Source: Verrucomicrobiales bacterium (GTDB taxonomy: Bacteria > Verrucomicrobiota > Verrucomicrobiia > Verrucomicrobiales > DEV007). From it: a DNA stretch of 64,000 nt. The stretch is from positions 434,001 through 498,000 of the forward strand of contig JARGPJ010000001.1 of the NCBI GenBank assembly GCA_029212615.1, given 5' to 3'. Under the pieces are notes generated by a model. The model saw nothing but the letters and a program-made list of their open reading frames with translations, searched no databases and was not told the DNA's origin. Both the position numbers and the translations under genes were made by a program. This document shows, piece by piece, positions 45,887 to 56,059 of the stretch. Numbering within the stretch: position 1 is the stretch's first letter; each line of letters begins with the position of its first letter.

Positions 45887-47668
45887 ATGGACGTTCAAAC
45901 CTGGACCTATCTTCTCGTCGGCATCACCTTCGCGCTCTACATCGGCATCGCGATCTGGGCCCGCGCCGGCTCTACCGGTGAATTCTACGTCGCCGGAGGC
46001 GGCGTCCCCGCTCTTGCCAACGGCATGGCCACCGCTGCTGACTGGATGTCTGCAGCCTCCTTTATCTCCATGGCCGGCATCATCTCTTTCACCGGGTATG
46101 ATGGATCCGTCTACCTCATGGGCTGGACCGGTGGATATGTCCTCCTCGCCCTCCTCCTCGCCCCCTATCTGCGAAAATTCGGCAAGTTCACCGTCCCGGA
46201 TTTTGTCGGCGACCGCTACTACTCAAAGACGGCCCGCCTCGTTGCTCTGATCTGCGCGATCTTTATCTCCTTCACCTATGTCTGCGGCCAAATGCGAGGC
46301 GTCGGCGTGGTCTTCTCACGCTTCCTCAGTGTCGAGATTGAAATGGGTGTCATCATCGGCATGACGATCGTCTTTTTCTACGCCGTCCTCGGCGGGATGA
46401 AAGGCATCACCTACACACAGGTCGCGCAGTACTGCGTCCTCATTTTCGCTTTCATGGTTCCCGCCATCTTCATCTCTCTGATGATGACCGGGAACCCCGT
46501 CCCCCAGCTCGGATTCGGTTCGGAAGTGACGGGTGAAGGTGTCTTCCTCCTCGATAAACTCGACGGCCTCAGTCAGGATCTCGGCTTTGCCCCCTATACC
46601 GACGGGTCGAAAGGGATGGTGGATATATTCTTTATCACAATGGCACTTATGGTAGGCACCGCCGGCCTCCCGCATGTCATCATTCGTTTCTACACCGTGA
46701 AGAAAGTGAGCGCCGCCCGCGTTTCCGCCTTCTGGGCCCTGCTCTTCATTGCGATCCTCTACACGACCGCACCCGCCGTTGCCGTCTTCGCCCGCACCAA
46801 CCTGCTTGAGAGCGTGCCGAACAAACCCTACGCGGAAGCACCCGGCTGGATCAAATCCTGGGAGGAAGCCGGTCTCATCGCCTGGCTCGATAAAAACAAA
46901 GACGGAAAAATTCAATACGCCCCCGGCAAGCCCTTCGAAGGAAAGCTCACCTATGACGAAAAAAATCGCGGGGAAAACGGGGAACGTCTCATCACCAATC
47001 CTCCCTCAGACGGACCCAACGAACTCTATGTTGATCGTGACATCATGGTCCTCGCCAACCCCGAAATCGCGCAACTCCCGAACTGGGTTGTCGCCCTCGT
47101 TGCTGCCGGGGGACTCGCTGCCGCCCTTTCAACTGCCGCCGGCTTGCTCCTCGTGATCTCGACCTCGGTCGCCCATGATCTCGTGAAAAAGACATTCGTC
47201 CCCGGGCTCGATGACAAGAAGGAACTCCTTATTGCCCGTTGCGCCGCCGGCTTCGCCGTCGTCATCGCCGGCTATTTCGGAATCAATCCGCCCGGCTTCG
47301 TCGCGGAAGTCGTCGCCTTTGCTTTCGGCCTTGCCGCCTCGAGTTTCTTTCCCGTGATCATCCTCGGCATCTTCAGCACCCGCATGAACCGGGAAGGCGC
47401 AATCTCCGGCATGATCACCGGCATCGTCTTTACCACGGCCTATATCATTTACTTCAAGTTCATCAACCCGACCGCAAACTCGGTTGAAAACTGGTGGTTC
47501 GGCATTTCCCCCGAAGGCATCGGAACCCTCGGCATGATCATCAACTTCGCCGTCGCTTTCATCATCAGCGGATTGACAAAGCGCCCGCCGCAGGACGTCG
47601 TCGACATGGTCGAAGGCATCCGCGAGCCGGAGGCTGAAGGCGAAGAACTGGCCGTATCGGATCACTGA
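45887..47668 (+). CDS. Sodium:solute symporter, large subunit (VC_2705/ActP-like)
   Basis: 593-residue symporter of the solute:sodium family with about 13 membrane segments. Features are [24 protein letters not shown] at the ion/substrate site, and a periplasmic loop of about 100 residues after the eighth segment, containing an EF-hand-like sequence ([10 protein letters not shown]). The DUF4212 partner precedes it. It most resembles acetate/short-chain-acid transporters. Substrate inferred from family. Confidence 0.9.
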   Translation: MDVQTWTYLLVGITFALYIGIAIWARAGSTGEFYVAGGGVPALANGMATAADWMSAASFISMAGIISFTGYDGSVYLMGWTGGYVLLALLLAPYLRKFGKFTVPDFVGDRYYSKTARLVALICAIFISFTYVCGQMRGVGVVFSRFLSVEIEMGVIIGMTIVFFYAVLGGMKGITYTQVAQYCVLIFAFMVPAIFISLMMTGNPVPQLGFGSEVTGEGVFLLDKLDGLSQDLGFAPYTDGSKGMVDIFFITMALMVGTAGLPHVIIRFYTVKKVSAARVSAFWALLFIAILYTTAPAVAVFARTNLLESVPNKPYAEAPGWIKSWEEAGLIAWLDKNKDGKIQYAPGKPFEGKLTYDEKNRGENGERLITNPPSDGPNELYVDRDIMVLANPEIAQLPNWVVALVAAGGLAAALSTAAGLLLVISTSVAHDLVKKTFVPGLDDKKELLIARCAAGFAVVIAGYFGINPPGFVAEVVAFAFGLAASSFFPVIILGIFSTRMNREGAISGMITGIVFTTAYIIYFKFINPTANSVENWWFGISPEGIGTLGMIINFAVAFIISGLTKRPPQDVVDMVEGIREPEAEGEELAVSDH

Positions 47669-47673
47669 TACGA

Positions 47674-47702
47674 ACAGGGTAAGGTCGGCGACCTGACCCT
47701 GT
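47674..47702. repeat. ACAGGGT...ACCCTGT imperfect inverted repeat
   Basis: Outer arms ACAGGGT (47674-47680) and ACCCTGT (47696-47702) enclose an inner 4-bp stem GGTC/GACC. It lies between the symporter stop and upp. It shares the AACAGGGT/ACCCTGT core with the repeats near typA and upstream of thiE. It may also serve as a terminator for the symporter, although no T-run follows. Confidence 0.5.
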
Positions 47703-47840
47703 CAGGTTTGAATCCTGAGTGAAAGGAATCTGCACGAATTGGCGAAAAGCCATTCGCGGCAATTCTTTTCCATTCCTCCCCTTTCGTGTCCTCATCAAAC
47801 ACAGACAAGACTTTCCCTGAGTTTCGGATAAACTGCCGAC

Positions 47841-48458
47841 ATGATTCAGGTCATCGATCACCCCATCATTCGCGAACGGCTCACTCATATCCGTTCTGTC
47901 GATTCGGACACAGCCGCCTTTCGGCATGCGCTCCACGACATTGCCCGGCTCATGTGTTTCGAAGTGACACGCAACATTGAAACCACCCCGACCGAAGTGG
48001 TAACCCCGCTCAAAAAAACGGAGGGCCACAAACTCGCCAGACCTGTCATTCTCGTTCCCATTCTCCGCGCCGGGGTCGGGCTTATGAACGGCTTTGCCGA
48101 GATTCTCACTGAAGCGTCCGTCGGCTACATCGGCCTCTACCGCGACGAAGAAACTCACCAACCCCACAGTTACTACTGCAAACTTCCGGCACACATCGCC
48201 GACAGTGAAGTAATCCTCATCGATCCAATGCTTGCGACCGGCGGCAGTGCCGCTGACGCCGCCGACGAACTCAAAAAAGCGGGAGCCCGACGCATCCGCT
48301 TTGCCTGCCTCATTGCCGCGCCGGAGGGAGTAGCGGCGTTCGAAGAACGTCACCCTGACATTCCTGTCTTTACTGCTTCACTCGATGAAAAACTGAATGA
48401 GGATGCCTACATCGTTCCCGGCTTAGGTGACGCGGGAGACCGGTATTTCGGGACTTGA
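47841..48458 (+). CDS. upp: Uracil phosphoribosyltransferase
   Basis: 205-residue pyrimidine salvage enzyme converting uracil and PRPP to UMP. The PRPP loop is LIDPMLATGGSA, and the uracil-binding end is EKLNEDAYIVPGLGDAGDRYFGT. Length and start (MIQVIDHPI) match the family. It is convergent with the giant cytochrome gene, with 1 bp between the stop codons. Confidence 0.97.
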   Translation: MIQVIDHPIIRERLTHIRSVDSDTAAFRHALHDIARLMCFEVTRNIETTPTEVVTPLKKTEGHKLARPVILVPILRAGVGLMNGFAEILTEASVGYIGLYRDEETHQPHSYYCKLPAHIADSEVILIDPMLATGGSAADAADELKKAGARRIRFACLIAAPEGVAAFEERHPDIPVFTASLDEKLNEDAYIVPGLGDAGDRYFGT

Positions 48459-48459
48459 G

Positions 48460-51400
48460 CTACCCCTTCAACGACTGCAAAAACGCGATCATGTCGCGAA
48501 GCTCATTCTTTTTAAGGATAAAACCCATCGGAGGCATCGTCGAAACAACAGGGCTGCGTTCTGCGATATCGCTGACCTGAAACTTCGTCTCAACATTCTC
48601 GGCGTCCCGGATCGTCACAAAACCATCCTTTTCGTTTCGAAACTGACCCGCGACGCTGGACCCGTCTTTCAGAGTCAGCGAAATATTCCCATACCCTTTT
48701 GCCACGACCTTCTGTGGACTGATGAGGCTCTCAAGAAGATAGGCAGCATCTTTCTTTTTTCCGATCTCTTTCAGGTTCGGCCCGACGTTGCTACCCTTGC
48801 CATCCTGCACCTTGTGACAACGGATACATTGGGCCGCCGCATGATTCATGAAAAGAGAGCGCCCCCGCTCAGGATTCCCTCCTGACATAGCGACACGAAA
48901 AGGAGCTTCCATGTCAGTCGCCATTGCGGCCTGCCATTCAGCCTCCAGTTTCTGAACAGGATCAATGATCGTTTTGATTTCAGCAAAGGCCGGATCCTTT
49001 GAGACTTCAATAACATCGAGCTGCAAAGCGGGGGTGAGAGATCCATTAACAAGGCGACTCACAAGTCCCTCCATTGCCGACCTTCCGCCAAGCTTCGGCA
49101 GCAGCCTGATCGCGTGCTGCTGCTCCGGCACCGCACCTGAGACGATCACCTTGCCGACACGGTCAAGAGCTGCTTCGACATCCCCTCCGGCCAGAAGTTC
49201 CAGGCCAGCCATGCGAACGACAGCCGACTCATCAGAGAGAGCCTCTTCGATATACTCCCCGACCGACGCCGCCATCTGTGCAGAGAGAGACCGCAGCGCC
49301 TGAGACCTGACCCCTTCACTGGCGTCTTTATTCTGAAATAAAGCGGCAAGGGTTACATTTGCGATCGCAAGATCATTCTCTGTCGCCAGAGCCATGGCAC
49401 GCTGACGAACAGAAGCAAAGCCGGACAACAACATGGCATCGAGGTGATCCTGAAGAGCTGTCGCGACGATGGAGGGATCACGCGACTCAATCGGTCGATG
49501 CCGTCCTACAACAAGATCCAGAACCGGCGGATCAGTCCAGTTTTCCAGTGCTTCAAGACCCGCTTTCATTACCACTTCGCCTCCCTCTCCCGCCGCGACA
49601 AACGCCGCGACACGCTCCGCGGCGGCGGCATCTCCCATTCTCAGGTTGGCATTGATTGCCCGCCGCGAAAGGGGCTCATTACCTGCCTGGTCACCCAATG
49701 CCTCCGCCAGGGAGGGAAGCGCGGAGGGAATCATCCAGTCATCGTGAATCGCACGGGCGGCATCCGCGGCAATGACAGGGTCTTCGTCCCTCAGAAAACG
49801 CGCAACCGCTTCATGCCCGCGACGCCGCAAGGCGATGACAGCGCATGTCCGAACCACCGGGGAAACATGGCTGCTCAATCCGGCGATCACATCAATCTCC
49901 GCCGCGCCGGCAAGAGCGATGACACCCGCATGGCGAAGGTAAGTCATCGCAAGCGTATGATTCTCTGAGGCGAGAAAATCGATGATCGCTTCAGCCGCAA
50001 CCGGATCACCGATACGCCCCAGCCCGATCAACGCCTGAAGCTGCACCCGCTGTGCGGCATCGCTCAACAGGGCTACGAGCGGCTCGGTGAGCACATGCCC
50101 CTCCGCTACCGGTCCCGAAATCCGATCGAGCCCGAGACGACGTCCATAACGATCAGTCACTGTCCTGATCACTTGAGCTTTCACTTCAGGATCCGCGTCG
50201 GAAAACAAATCAACGAGGACCGAATCATCCGCCTCCTCAGCCCGGACCAATTGACCAAGCCCCCAAATCGCATGCACTCGTGCCAGCTGGCCGGCACCCT
50301 CATCCCCGGCTACCTCCGTGAAGACTTTCACCTTTCCACGCCCCGCCAGCTCCCACTGTGCTTTGAGCCGGATTCTCCGGTCAACACTCGAAAGCAGCCC
50401 TGCCAGTTCTTTCACTCCTTTTTCCGTGAAGTCCGCCGCAAGCAGCGCTTTGATACGCTCCCGATCCGGATGAGCCTGAGCCTCCGGCACGTCAATCCTC
50501 CAAACCGCCCCACTCTCATTGAGCGGATACCCCCCACCCCAGTCAACGCCGTAGAGCGCACCGTCCGGCGCAAAATTCAACCCGACAAGCGCGATGCCTT
50601 CGCCGATCTTGTGATCGTTCACCATTTCGAAAGCATCACCTTTCGGCCTTACCTGAAACGCCCACTGCTCCCCCCTCGGGGCGCTTGTCAGGAAAAAGTA
50701 ATTCGCATAATCAGCACTGAGGGCCGCACCGGGATTAAATTTAAATCCTGCCGGTCCGTTCTCGTAGTTGTTCAGGGGCGGCGTGAACCAACGGGCCTGA
50801 GCGTCGTGATACGGAACGTGCATGAGACCATCATTCCAGGGATTGTAGTCTTCCCTGAGGTATTGCCAGTTCGAGCGCCAGCCGCTGTCGAGATACTGCT
50901 CGATATAGACCAGTCGCTCTTTCTCACCCTCAAAGTCCGCGTCATTATCGACACCGAAGAAGTTTCCGAATTGGTCAAAGGAGACCTCCTGAACATTACG
51001 CAAGCCGTGGGCAAAGACTTCAAAATTGGAACCATCAAGTTCACAACGCATGAGCCCTCCCTGGCTCGGAAACCGATAGTCGAGTCCATCCGCCGTTCTC
51101 ACGCGAATCCCCTTGTCACCAATCGACCAGTAGAGGCGACCATCGGGCCCCATGAAGAGCCCGTGCATGTCATGACCCGCATAGGCGAGATGCACGCCGA
51201 AACCTGAAGCAATCACCTCACGGGTATCAGCCTGATTATCTCCGTTCGTGTCCCTGAACTTCACCACCTCGGGAACGGGACTCACGTAGACGTCCCCTTC
51301 ATGAAAAAGGACCCCTCCGGCGACGCCGCCGATGAGATGATCCAGCTGCTCGGCATAGAGATAGATGTTGTCGGCAAATCCATCCCCGTCTTCATCTGAG

Positions 51401-51792
51401 ATAAGATGAATGCGCTCCGACAGCACGGTAAGATCTTTGATATCATGGATTCCGTCACCATTCAGATCTTTGACCCGCTCAGCATTCGCGGCACTGTTTT
51501 CAGGCGTAAACTGTTCGCGATAAAAGTTCTCTTTGTCCTCAGTCGACGTGAAACTCAGGTCGTTCGGAATCCAGTCTGAATTGGGCCGGATATCGAGATC
51601 GTTGGCTTTACGTCGCTGCGTTTGCGTGACATAGGCGCGCCCCTGTGAATCAAAGGAAATGGCGACCGGATCAGGAACCGCAAAATCCGGCGTCCATTTG
51701 GTAAACTGAAGCTGCCCGGAGGCGGGATGCTCAGCCTGTCCGGAGGAAATCAACAAAGCGCAGCTCAAAACAAGCAGGGGGAGTTTTCGCAT
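48460..51792 (-). CDS. Secreted beta-propeller / HEAT / cytochrome c protein
   Basis: 1110-residue exported protein with a signal peptide (about 1-20). Residues about 35-440 are a "membrane-bound dehydrogenase" beta-propeller with three acidic, EF-hand-like loops (DLNGDGIHDIKD, DEDGDGFADN, DTNGDNQADT). Residues about 460-940 are HEAT-like repeats (VDRRIRLKAQWELAG, DPEVKAQVIRTV, and others). The C-terminal PVC cytochrome domain has CIRCH at 989-993, with a probable Met ligand in TMPPMGF. It resembles the ThuA protein at 13266 but lacks ThuA and carbohydrate-binding modules. It probably oxidizes a sugar in the periplasm; the substrate is unknown. Confidence 0.85.
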   Translation of the reverse strand: MRKLPLLVLSCALLISSGQAEHPASGQLQFTKWTPDFAVPDPVAISFDSQGRAYVTQTQRRKANDLDIRPNSDWIPNDLSFTSTEDKENFYREQFTPENSAANAERVKDLNGDGIHDIKDLTVLSERIHLISDEDGDGFADNIYLYAEQLDHLIGGVAGGVLFHEGDVYVSPVPEVVKFRDTNGDNQADTREVIASGFGVHLAYAGHDMHGLFMGPDGRLYWSIGDKGIRVRTADGLDYRFPSQGGLMRCELDGSNFEVFAHGLRNVQEVSFDQFGNFFGVDNDADFEGEKERLVYIEQYLDSGWRSNWQYLREDYNPWNDGLMHVPYHDAQARWFTPPLNNYENGPAGFKFNPGAALSADYANYFFLTSAPRGEQWAFQVRPKGDAFEMVNDHKIGEGIALVGLNFAPDGALYGVDWGGGYPLNESGAVWRIDVPEAQAHPDRERIKALLAADFTEKGVKELAGLLSSVDRRIRLKAQWELAGRGKVKVFTEVAGDEGAGQLARVHAIWGLGQLVRAEEADDSVLVDLFSDADPEVKAQVIRTVTDRYGRRLGLDRISGPVAEGHVLTEPLVALLSDAAQRVQLQALIGLGRIGDPVAAEAIIDFLASENHTLAMTYLRHAGVIALAGAAEIDVIAGLSSHVSPVVRTCAVIALRRRGHEAVARFLRDEDPVIAADAARAIHDDWMIPSALPSLAEALGDQAGNEPLSRRAINANLRMGDAAAAERVAAFVAAGEGGEVVMKAGLEALENWTDPPVLDLVVGRHRPIESRDPSIVATALQDHLDAMLLSGFASVRQRAMALATENDLAIANVTLAALFQNKDASEGVRSQALRSLSAQMAASVGEYIEEALSDESAVVRMAGLELLAGGDVEAALDRVGKVIVSGAVPEQQHAIRLLPKLGGRSAMEGLVSRLVNGSLTPALQLDVIEVSKDPAFAEIKTIIDPVQKLEAEWQAAMATDMEAPFRVAMSGGNPERGRSLFMNHAAAQCIRCHKVQDGKGSNVGPNLKEIGKKKDAAYLLESLISPQKVVAKGYGNISLTLKDGSSVAGQFRNEKDGFVTIRDAENVETKFQVSDIAERSPVVSTMPPMGFILKKNELRDMIAFLQSLKG

Positions 51793-52020
51793 GGCTCACC
51801 TTCTCACATTCGCCAACCCGAATCCAGCTTCCACCCCTTGGGAACAGCTCCGCAAACGGGCATGGGAAATCTGCGCGTTTTGGGATGCAGAAAGGCGCGG
51901 TGCCGGGAATTCAGCCCGAAGGCAACAGCGCTCCTCCGTTCACCGCCCTCGCCCGGGAAGAAACTTAACAGTGCTCATTTGCCTTCTGAATAAAGGTCGG
52001 CCAAATAACGCTGCCCCCCC

Positions 52021-53178
52021 TCAACAGCATGCCGGGCCATCACCGCCCGGCGAACAACAGTCACCGGCCTCTGACGTCGCCTCGTAATCCGCCCCCTTCG
52101 TTTCACGGGGATTTCGAATCTCAGCTTTTGAGCAGTCGAAAATTTCCGCCGCCTCTATGGGAATCTCCGCATGTGGCTCCACAAATTCAAACATCCCGGC
52201 GTAGCATGGGCTCTGGTAAAGATTAAAAATCTTGTCGCAAACAGCATAGCGCTTACCTCGCTCCATCGCGCGGCCGTCATCATCCAACACCTTCTTAAAA
52301 GGCCCTTTGTAAATCACCGCCTGATGACGCTCGAGGCAGACACCCTCTTTGCCTTTATAGGCTTCAATCGTCATGCTGCGAAATTCGATCCCCTTCACCG
52401 TCTGCCAGGGTTCCTTGTCGAGCTTCAAAATTCGAACGCCGTAGAATCCGGCGTCTTCGAAGGCCTGTAGAAATTCATCTTCAAGAAATGCTCCTGAGAT
52501 ACAACCACTCCAAAGCTCAGCGTCATTCTGTAAATCCTGCGGAACCTCTTCGTCACAGACGATATCGGAAATGACAGCACGACCACCCCGCCTGAGAACG
52601 CGGTGGATCTCCGAAAACATCTCACGCCGATTCTTCTTCGAAACGAGATTGAGCACGCAGTTGGACACGACCACATCGATCGAATCGCTTTCAACGAGCG
52701 GTTGCGTCACTTTCAACTCCTCCGCCATTTCCTCCATTTCGAGAAAGCCGTTGGCGTCGCTGACAGGCTTTTCCGCCAACCGCGATTCAAGGGCTTCCAA
52801 ATCGAGGGCGAGGTCCTGGATGCGCCCTTTACGAAACTCAACATTGTCATAGCCAACCCGCTCCGCAATGACCGGCTGATGACGCCGGGCCACCTCCAGC
52901 ATGTCATCGGTCATGTCGATTCCGATGACTTTTCCCTGCGCTCCAACGACCTGGCTTGCAATGAAACAAATCTTTCCCGTACCACTGCCGAGATCGAGCA
53001 CTGTCTCCCCTTCTTTCACGTATTTGCTGGGATCACCACAACCGTAGTCACGCTCGATCACCTCTTGGGGAATGATTTCGAGATACCTCGCATCGTATTC
53101 AACCGGACAGCAAAGCGCCTCTTCGCGGGCGTTAGCACCTTCGGCGTAGCGGCTTTTGACAATGGATTCTGTCTTCAT
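52021..53178 (-). CDS. arsM: ArsM: arsenite S-adenosylmethionine methyltransferase of arsenosugar type
   Basis: 385-residue methyltransferase. The SAM motif is LDLGSGTGKICFIASQ; conserved Cys lie in EALCCPVEYD, VVSNCVLNL and WSGCISGAF, matching arsenite methyltransferases. The C-terminus is Cys-rich (CCSPGGDGPACC). It would methylate arsenite, the first step toward dimethylarsinic intermediates. ATG 53178 (MKTESIVKSRYAEG) is chosen to match family N-termini; longer frames to 53310 contain an unlikely leader. It lies 77 bp downstream of arsS, on the same strand. Confidence is high because the two genes occur together. Confidence 0.9.
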   Translation of the reverse strand: MKTESIVKSRYAEGANAREEALCCPVEYDARYLEIIPQEVIERDYGCGDPSKYVKEGETVLDLGSGTGKICFIASQVVGAQGKVIGIDMTDDMLEVARRHQPVIAERVGYDNVEFRKGRIQDLALDLEALESRLAEKPVSDANGFLEMEEMAEELKVTQPLVESDSIDVVVSNCVLNLVSKKNRREMFSEIHRVLRRGGRAVISDIVCDEEVPQDLQNDAELWSGCISGAFLEDEFLQAFEDAGFYGVRILKLDKEPWQTVKGIEFRSMTIEAYKGKEGVCLERHQAVIYKGPFKKVLDDDGRAMERGKRYAVCDKIFNLYQSPCYAGMFEFVEPHAEIPIEAAEIFDCSKAEIRNPRETKGADYEATSEAGDCCSPGGDGPACC

Positions 53179-53255
53179 CGGTTCAGGGGATAATTGAGGG
53201 GACAGAGAAAGGGGCGCGGAGCCGTAGCTGAGGTTGATTTTTTTCTCCATGAGAT

Positions 53256-54242
53256 TCAGGACAGAGATCCCCCGCATGAGCTGCCGCTGCCGGCGGTGCA
53301 GGCAAAACAATGGTTTCCAGTACGAATGGGTTGATTCAAAAAAGCGTCGAGGTCGAGGTCCCAGACCTTGGTCGACTTAGCCCCGGTGGCAGAATTCCCG
53401 AGAGGCATCTTCATCATCTGATTGAAGTCGCAGTCGTAAATCTCGCCCTCCCAACTCACATTGATTGTATCACGACACATGAGGCTGCCAACCGTCTCAG
53501 GATTATAACTCTGACGAAGTAAATCCATGTAGGGCTGCAATTCCCCCTCACGCTTGAGGTAACTCGCGAAACGCGAGATAGGCATGTTAGCGATGCAGTA
53601 AAGCGCGTTGAAATCGATGTCGAAATGCTCCTTCATCTCGCGCTTATAGTCCGCCTCGAGCCCGGCTTGTTCAGGGGGGAGAAAACCACCGTTCGGATTA
53701 TAGACAAAGTTCAGGATCAATTTCGGATCACGCCCGTAGCCCAGTTCATTCAGCTGTTGAAACGCTTCGATACTGCGATCAAAAACGCCATCGCCGCGCT
53801 GTTCATTCACATTATCCGGCGCATAGCACGGCATGCTCGCGATGATTTCAACTTCATGTTCGGCGAGAAATTCAGGAACCCACTCGTATCCCGGCTCGTT
53901 TATAATAGTGGCATTGAGTCGATCCATGACCCTCCGCGGCTCATCAAACGCGCGGACCGTTTTCACGAGTCTCTTAAAATCCGGAATCATTTCCGGCGTG
54001 CCCCCCGTCATGTCGAGAATGGGGATATCAGTCTGATCAAACCACTCGAGAATACGATCAATCGTTTCCCCGGTGATGATCTCTTTCCGCTTCGGTCCTG
54101 CATTCACATGGCAATGCACGCAGGTGAGGTTGCAGAGTTTTCCGACATTAATCTGTAAAATTTCAGATTTAGCCCGACGAAGCAGCTTACCGCTCTCTTC
54201 CAGAGCAAGGTTAAAGTCATTGCGGGCATCAGAAACTATCAT
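53256..54242 (-). CDS. arsS: ArsS: radical SAM protein of arsenosugar biosynthesis
   Basis: 328-residue radical SAM enzyme. The [4Fe-4S] motif is CNLTCVHC (C37, C41, C44), followed by DMTGGTPEM. A C-terminal Cys-rich segment (CFACTAGSGSSCGG) is typical of this family. In cyanobacteria, arsS and arsM together make oxo-arsenosugar precursors: ArsS joins a 5'-deoxyadenosyl group to dimethylated arsenic. It is upstream of arsM on the same strand and divergent from serine acetyltransferase. The function assignment rests on family identity and the pair. Confidence 0.9.
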   Translation of the reverse strand: MIVSDARNDFNLALEESGKLLRRAKSEILQINVGKLCNLTCVHCHVNAGPKRKEIITGETIDRILEWFDQTDIPILDMTGGTPEMIPDFKRLVKTVRAFDEPRRVMDRLNATIINEPGYEWVPEFLAEHEVEIIASMPCYAPDNVNEQRGDGVFDRSIEAFQQLNELGYGRDPKLILNFVYNPNGGFLPPEQAGLEADYKREMKEHFDIDFNALYCIANMPISRFASYLKREGELQPYMDLLRQSYNPETVGSLMCRDTINVSWEGEIYDCDFNQMMKMPLGNSATGAKSTKVWDLDLDAFLNQPIRTGNHCFACTAGSGSSCGGSLS

Positions 54243-54398
54243 AAGTGGCGGAACTACAGATACGGATGGGACGGGAAGAAAAGCTCCCGCTTACACAGAA
54301 ATGCGACAAAATGGCCACAAAAGGCCTGAAATTTGTCCCGCGAATACCTCAGCTTTTCCTTGGAAAGCCGTCCTCTCTGCTTAGGGTTGGCAAACTCA

Positions 54399-55337
54399 AT
54401 GAATTGCGGACAACAGAATATCGTCGACGGGCTTGTCTCGTCGTATCACGAAATCGGCGGCATCAACCGCATCGATAGCGCCAATCTCCCCTCAAAACGC
54501 ACGATCATCTCAACCTGTGAAGCCCTCCTTCAGCTGCTCTTCCCGGGATATCACGACGAAGACCCGATCCCTGCTGAAGAGTTGGAAATGATCACCGGCG
54601 AGCGAATTGCGACGCTTGTCGAGACACTCGAGGTCGAAGTGGCGAAGGTTTTGCGCCTCCGCGATTCGGACACCGAAGACGCCGGCCCGGTCCTGCGCCA
54701 ACAGGCCAATGAGCTGGTTTGCCGTTTTCTTGCCGACCTGCCTGAGATCCGCACGCTACTCCAAACCGACGTTGAAGCGGCCTACGAGGGTGACCCCGCA
54801 GCAAAGAATTTTGACGAGATCATCCTTGCTTACCCGTGCATCGAAGCGATCGCGATCCAGCGCTGCGCGCACTGCCTCTACGAACTCGACATCCCGCTGA
54901 TTCCCAGAATCATGACGGAATACGCCCACAGTCTCACCGGTATCGACATTCACCCCGGCGCGACGATCGGCTCACATTTCTTCATTGATCACGGCACCGG
55001 GGTCGTGATCGGTGAAACCTGCGTCATCGGAAACTACGTGAAACTTTATCACGGCGTCACCCTCGGGGCCCGTAACTTTCCCAAGGACGAGAACGGACGC
55101 ATCGTCAAAGGAAACAAACGTCATCCGAATGTCGAAGACAAAGTTGTGATTTACCCTCATGCCACCGTTCTAGGCGGTAAAACAACACTTGGCGAAGGGT
55201 CAACGATCGGAGCCAATGTCTTTCTCCGCGAAAGCATTGCGCCATCCTCTTTTGTCACGACGAAAGGGGAAGAGTTGATTATTTACAACAAGATCACCGG
55301 GGAGACTGTCGAACAACACAGCCCGAAAGACGACTAG
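54399..55337 (+). CDS. cysE: Serine O-acetyltransferase (long N-terminal type)
   Basis: 312-residue enzyme making O-acetylserine for cysteine synthesis. The N-terminal helical domain is long (about 1-160), and the left-handed beta-helix (hexapeptide repeats) covers about 175-290, with the catalytic HPGATIGSHFFIDHGTGVVIGET-type region and YHGVTLGA. It is divergent from arsS, and the SprT gene starts 4 bp after its stop. ATG 54399 (MNCGQQN) is preferred because upstream extension is low-complexity. The long N-terminal form is usual in Verrucomicrobia-type SATases. Confidence 0.94.
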   Translation: MNCGQQNIVDGLVSSYHEIGGINRIDSANLPSKRTIISTCEALLQLLFPGYHDEDPIPAEELEMITGERIATLVETLEVEVAKVLRLRDSDTEDAGPVLRQQANELVCRFLADLPEIRTLLQTDVEAAYEGDPAAKNFDEIILAYPCIEAIAIQRCAHCLYELDIPLIPRIMTEYAHSLTGIDIHPGATIGSHFFIDHGTGVVIGETCVIGNYVKLYHGVTLGARNFPKDENGRIVKGNKRHPNVEDKVVIYPHATVLGGKTTLGEGSTIGANVFLRESIAPSSFVTTKGEELIIYNKITGETVEQHSPKDD

Positions 55338-55341
55338 GAAA

Positions 55342-55947
55342 ATGGCGGAACAGTTGGAGTTGTTTGGCAAAAGTGAAGAGCCGGAAGAACGCCCTGCTCC
55401 CCCTTTTTCCGAGCCCGCCCACCCCTCACACGGAGTGGATGAGGCCTTGACCGAAATCGCGGCCAAATTCGGTCGTGGATTAAAACTCCCGGGTCTCGCC
55501 GACACCGTGAAAGTTCAATGGAACGCCCGCATGCGGACAGCTGCGGGACGGGCGTTTTTCAAGACAAACACCATCGAGCTCAACCCGAAGCTACAGGCCC
55601 TTCCCGAAGAGAAACGTTCGCACGAAATTCAGAACACCTTTCTCCACGAACTCGCCCACCTCGTCTCTTTTGCCCGCTCAAAAGGAAAACGCATTCAGCC
55701 TCACGGGCCGGAGTGGAAACAGGCTTGCGCCGACCTCGGGATCCCGGGGGAAGACCGTTGTCATGCCCTCGACTTTAAGCCGCGGCGGATGAAAAAACGC
55801 TTCGCCTATGAATGCCGGCACTGCGGCACCGTCGTGGAGAGAGTCAGAAAACTGAAACGCACCGTGGCCTGCTTCCATTGCTGCAAAGCCCACAACAAAG
55901 GCCGCTTCGACAGACGGTTTCTTCTCATTGAGAAACCTCTCAGCTGA
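55342..55947 (+). CDS. SprT-like zinc metallopeptidase-domain protein
   Basis: 201-residue protein with the SprT signature HELAHLVSF and a C-terminal zinc-ribbon-like CRHCGTVV and CFHCCKAH set of Cys. The N-terminus (1-30) is acidic and Pro-rich. It probably binds zinc through the HExxH-like motif and may cut protein-DNA crosslinks or act in protein repair, as suspected for SprT relatives. It starts 4 bp after the serine acetyltransferase stop. Function inferred from domain only. Confidence 0.85.
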   Translation: MAEQLELFGKSEEPEERPAPPFSEPAHPSHGVDEALTEIAAKFGRGLKLPGLADTVKVQWNARMRTAAGRAFFKTNTIELNPKLQALPEEKRSHEIQNTFLHELAHLVSFARSKGKRIQPHGPEWKQACADLGIPGEDRCHALDFKPRRMKKRFAYECRHCGTVVERVRKLKRTVACFHCCKAHNKGRFDRRFLLIEKPLS

Positions 55948-56059
55948 GCAATTCCTCAAGGGAGGCTCATCAGGCAGAGCGTGAAAACGATCGGCGAATC
56001 ACGTGATCATTGCGGAGTTTGCCCTTTGCTCCGGAATTCAATCCGCTACCGTTGTCACG

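Noticed and set aside
51727..52087. Two short plus-strand frames between the giant cytochrome gene and arsM
   Set aside because: Composition is Pro/Arg/Ser-rich with no recognisable domain, and they overlap the real minus-strand genes at both ends.
53256..53260. ArsS ends in TGA shortly after SCGG, a region where some ArsS proteins are thought to use selenocysteine
   Set aside because: The protein ends at the typical C-terminal length for Cys-type members, no SECIS-like hairpin was recognised after the TGA, and reading through gives an unlike basic sequence. A stop codon is the simpler explanation.
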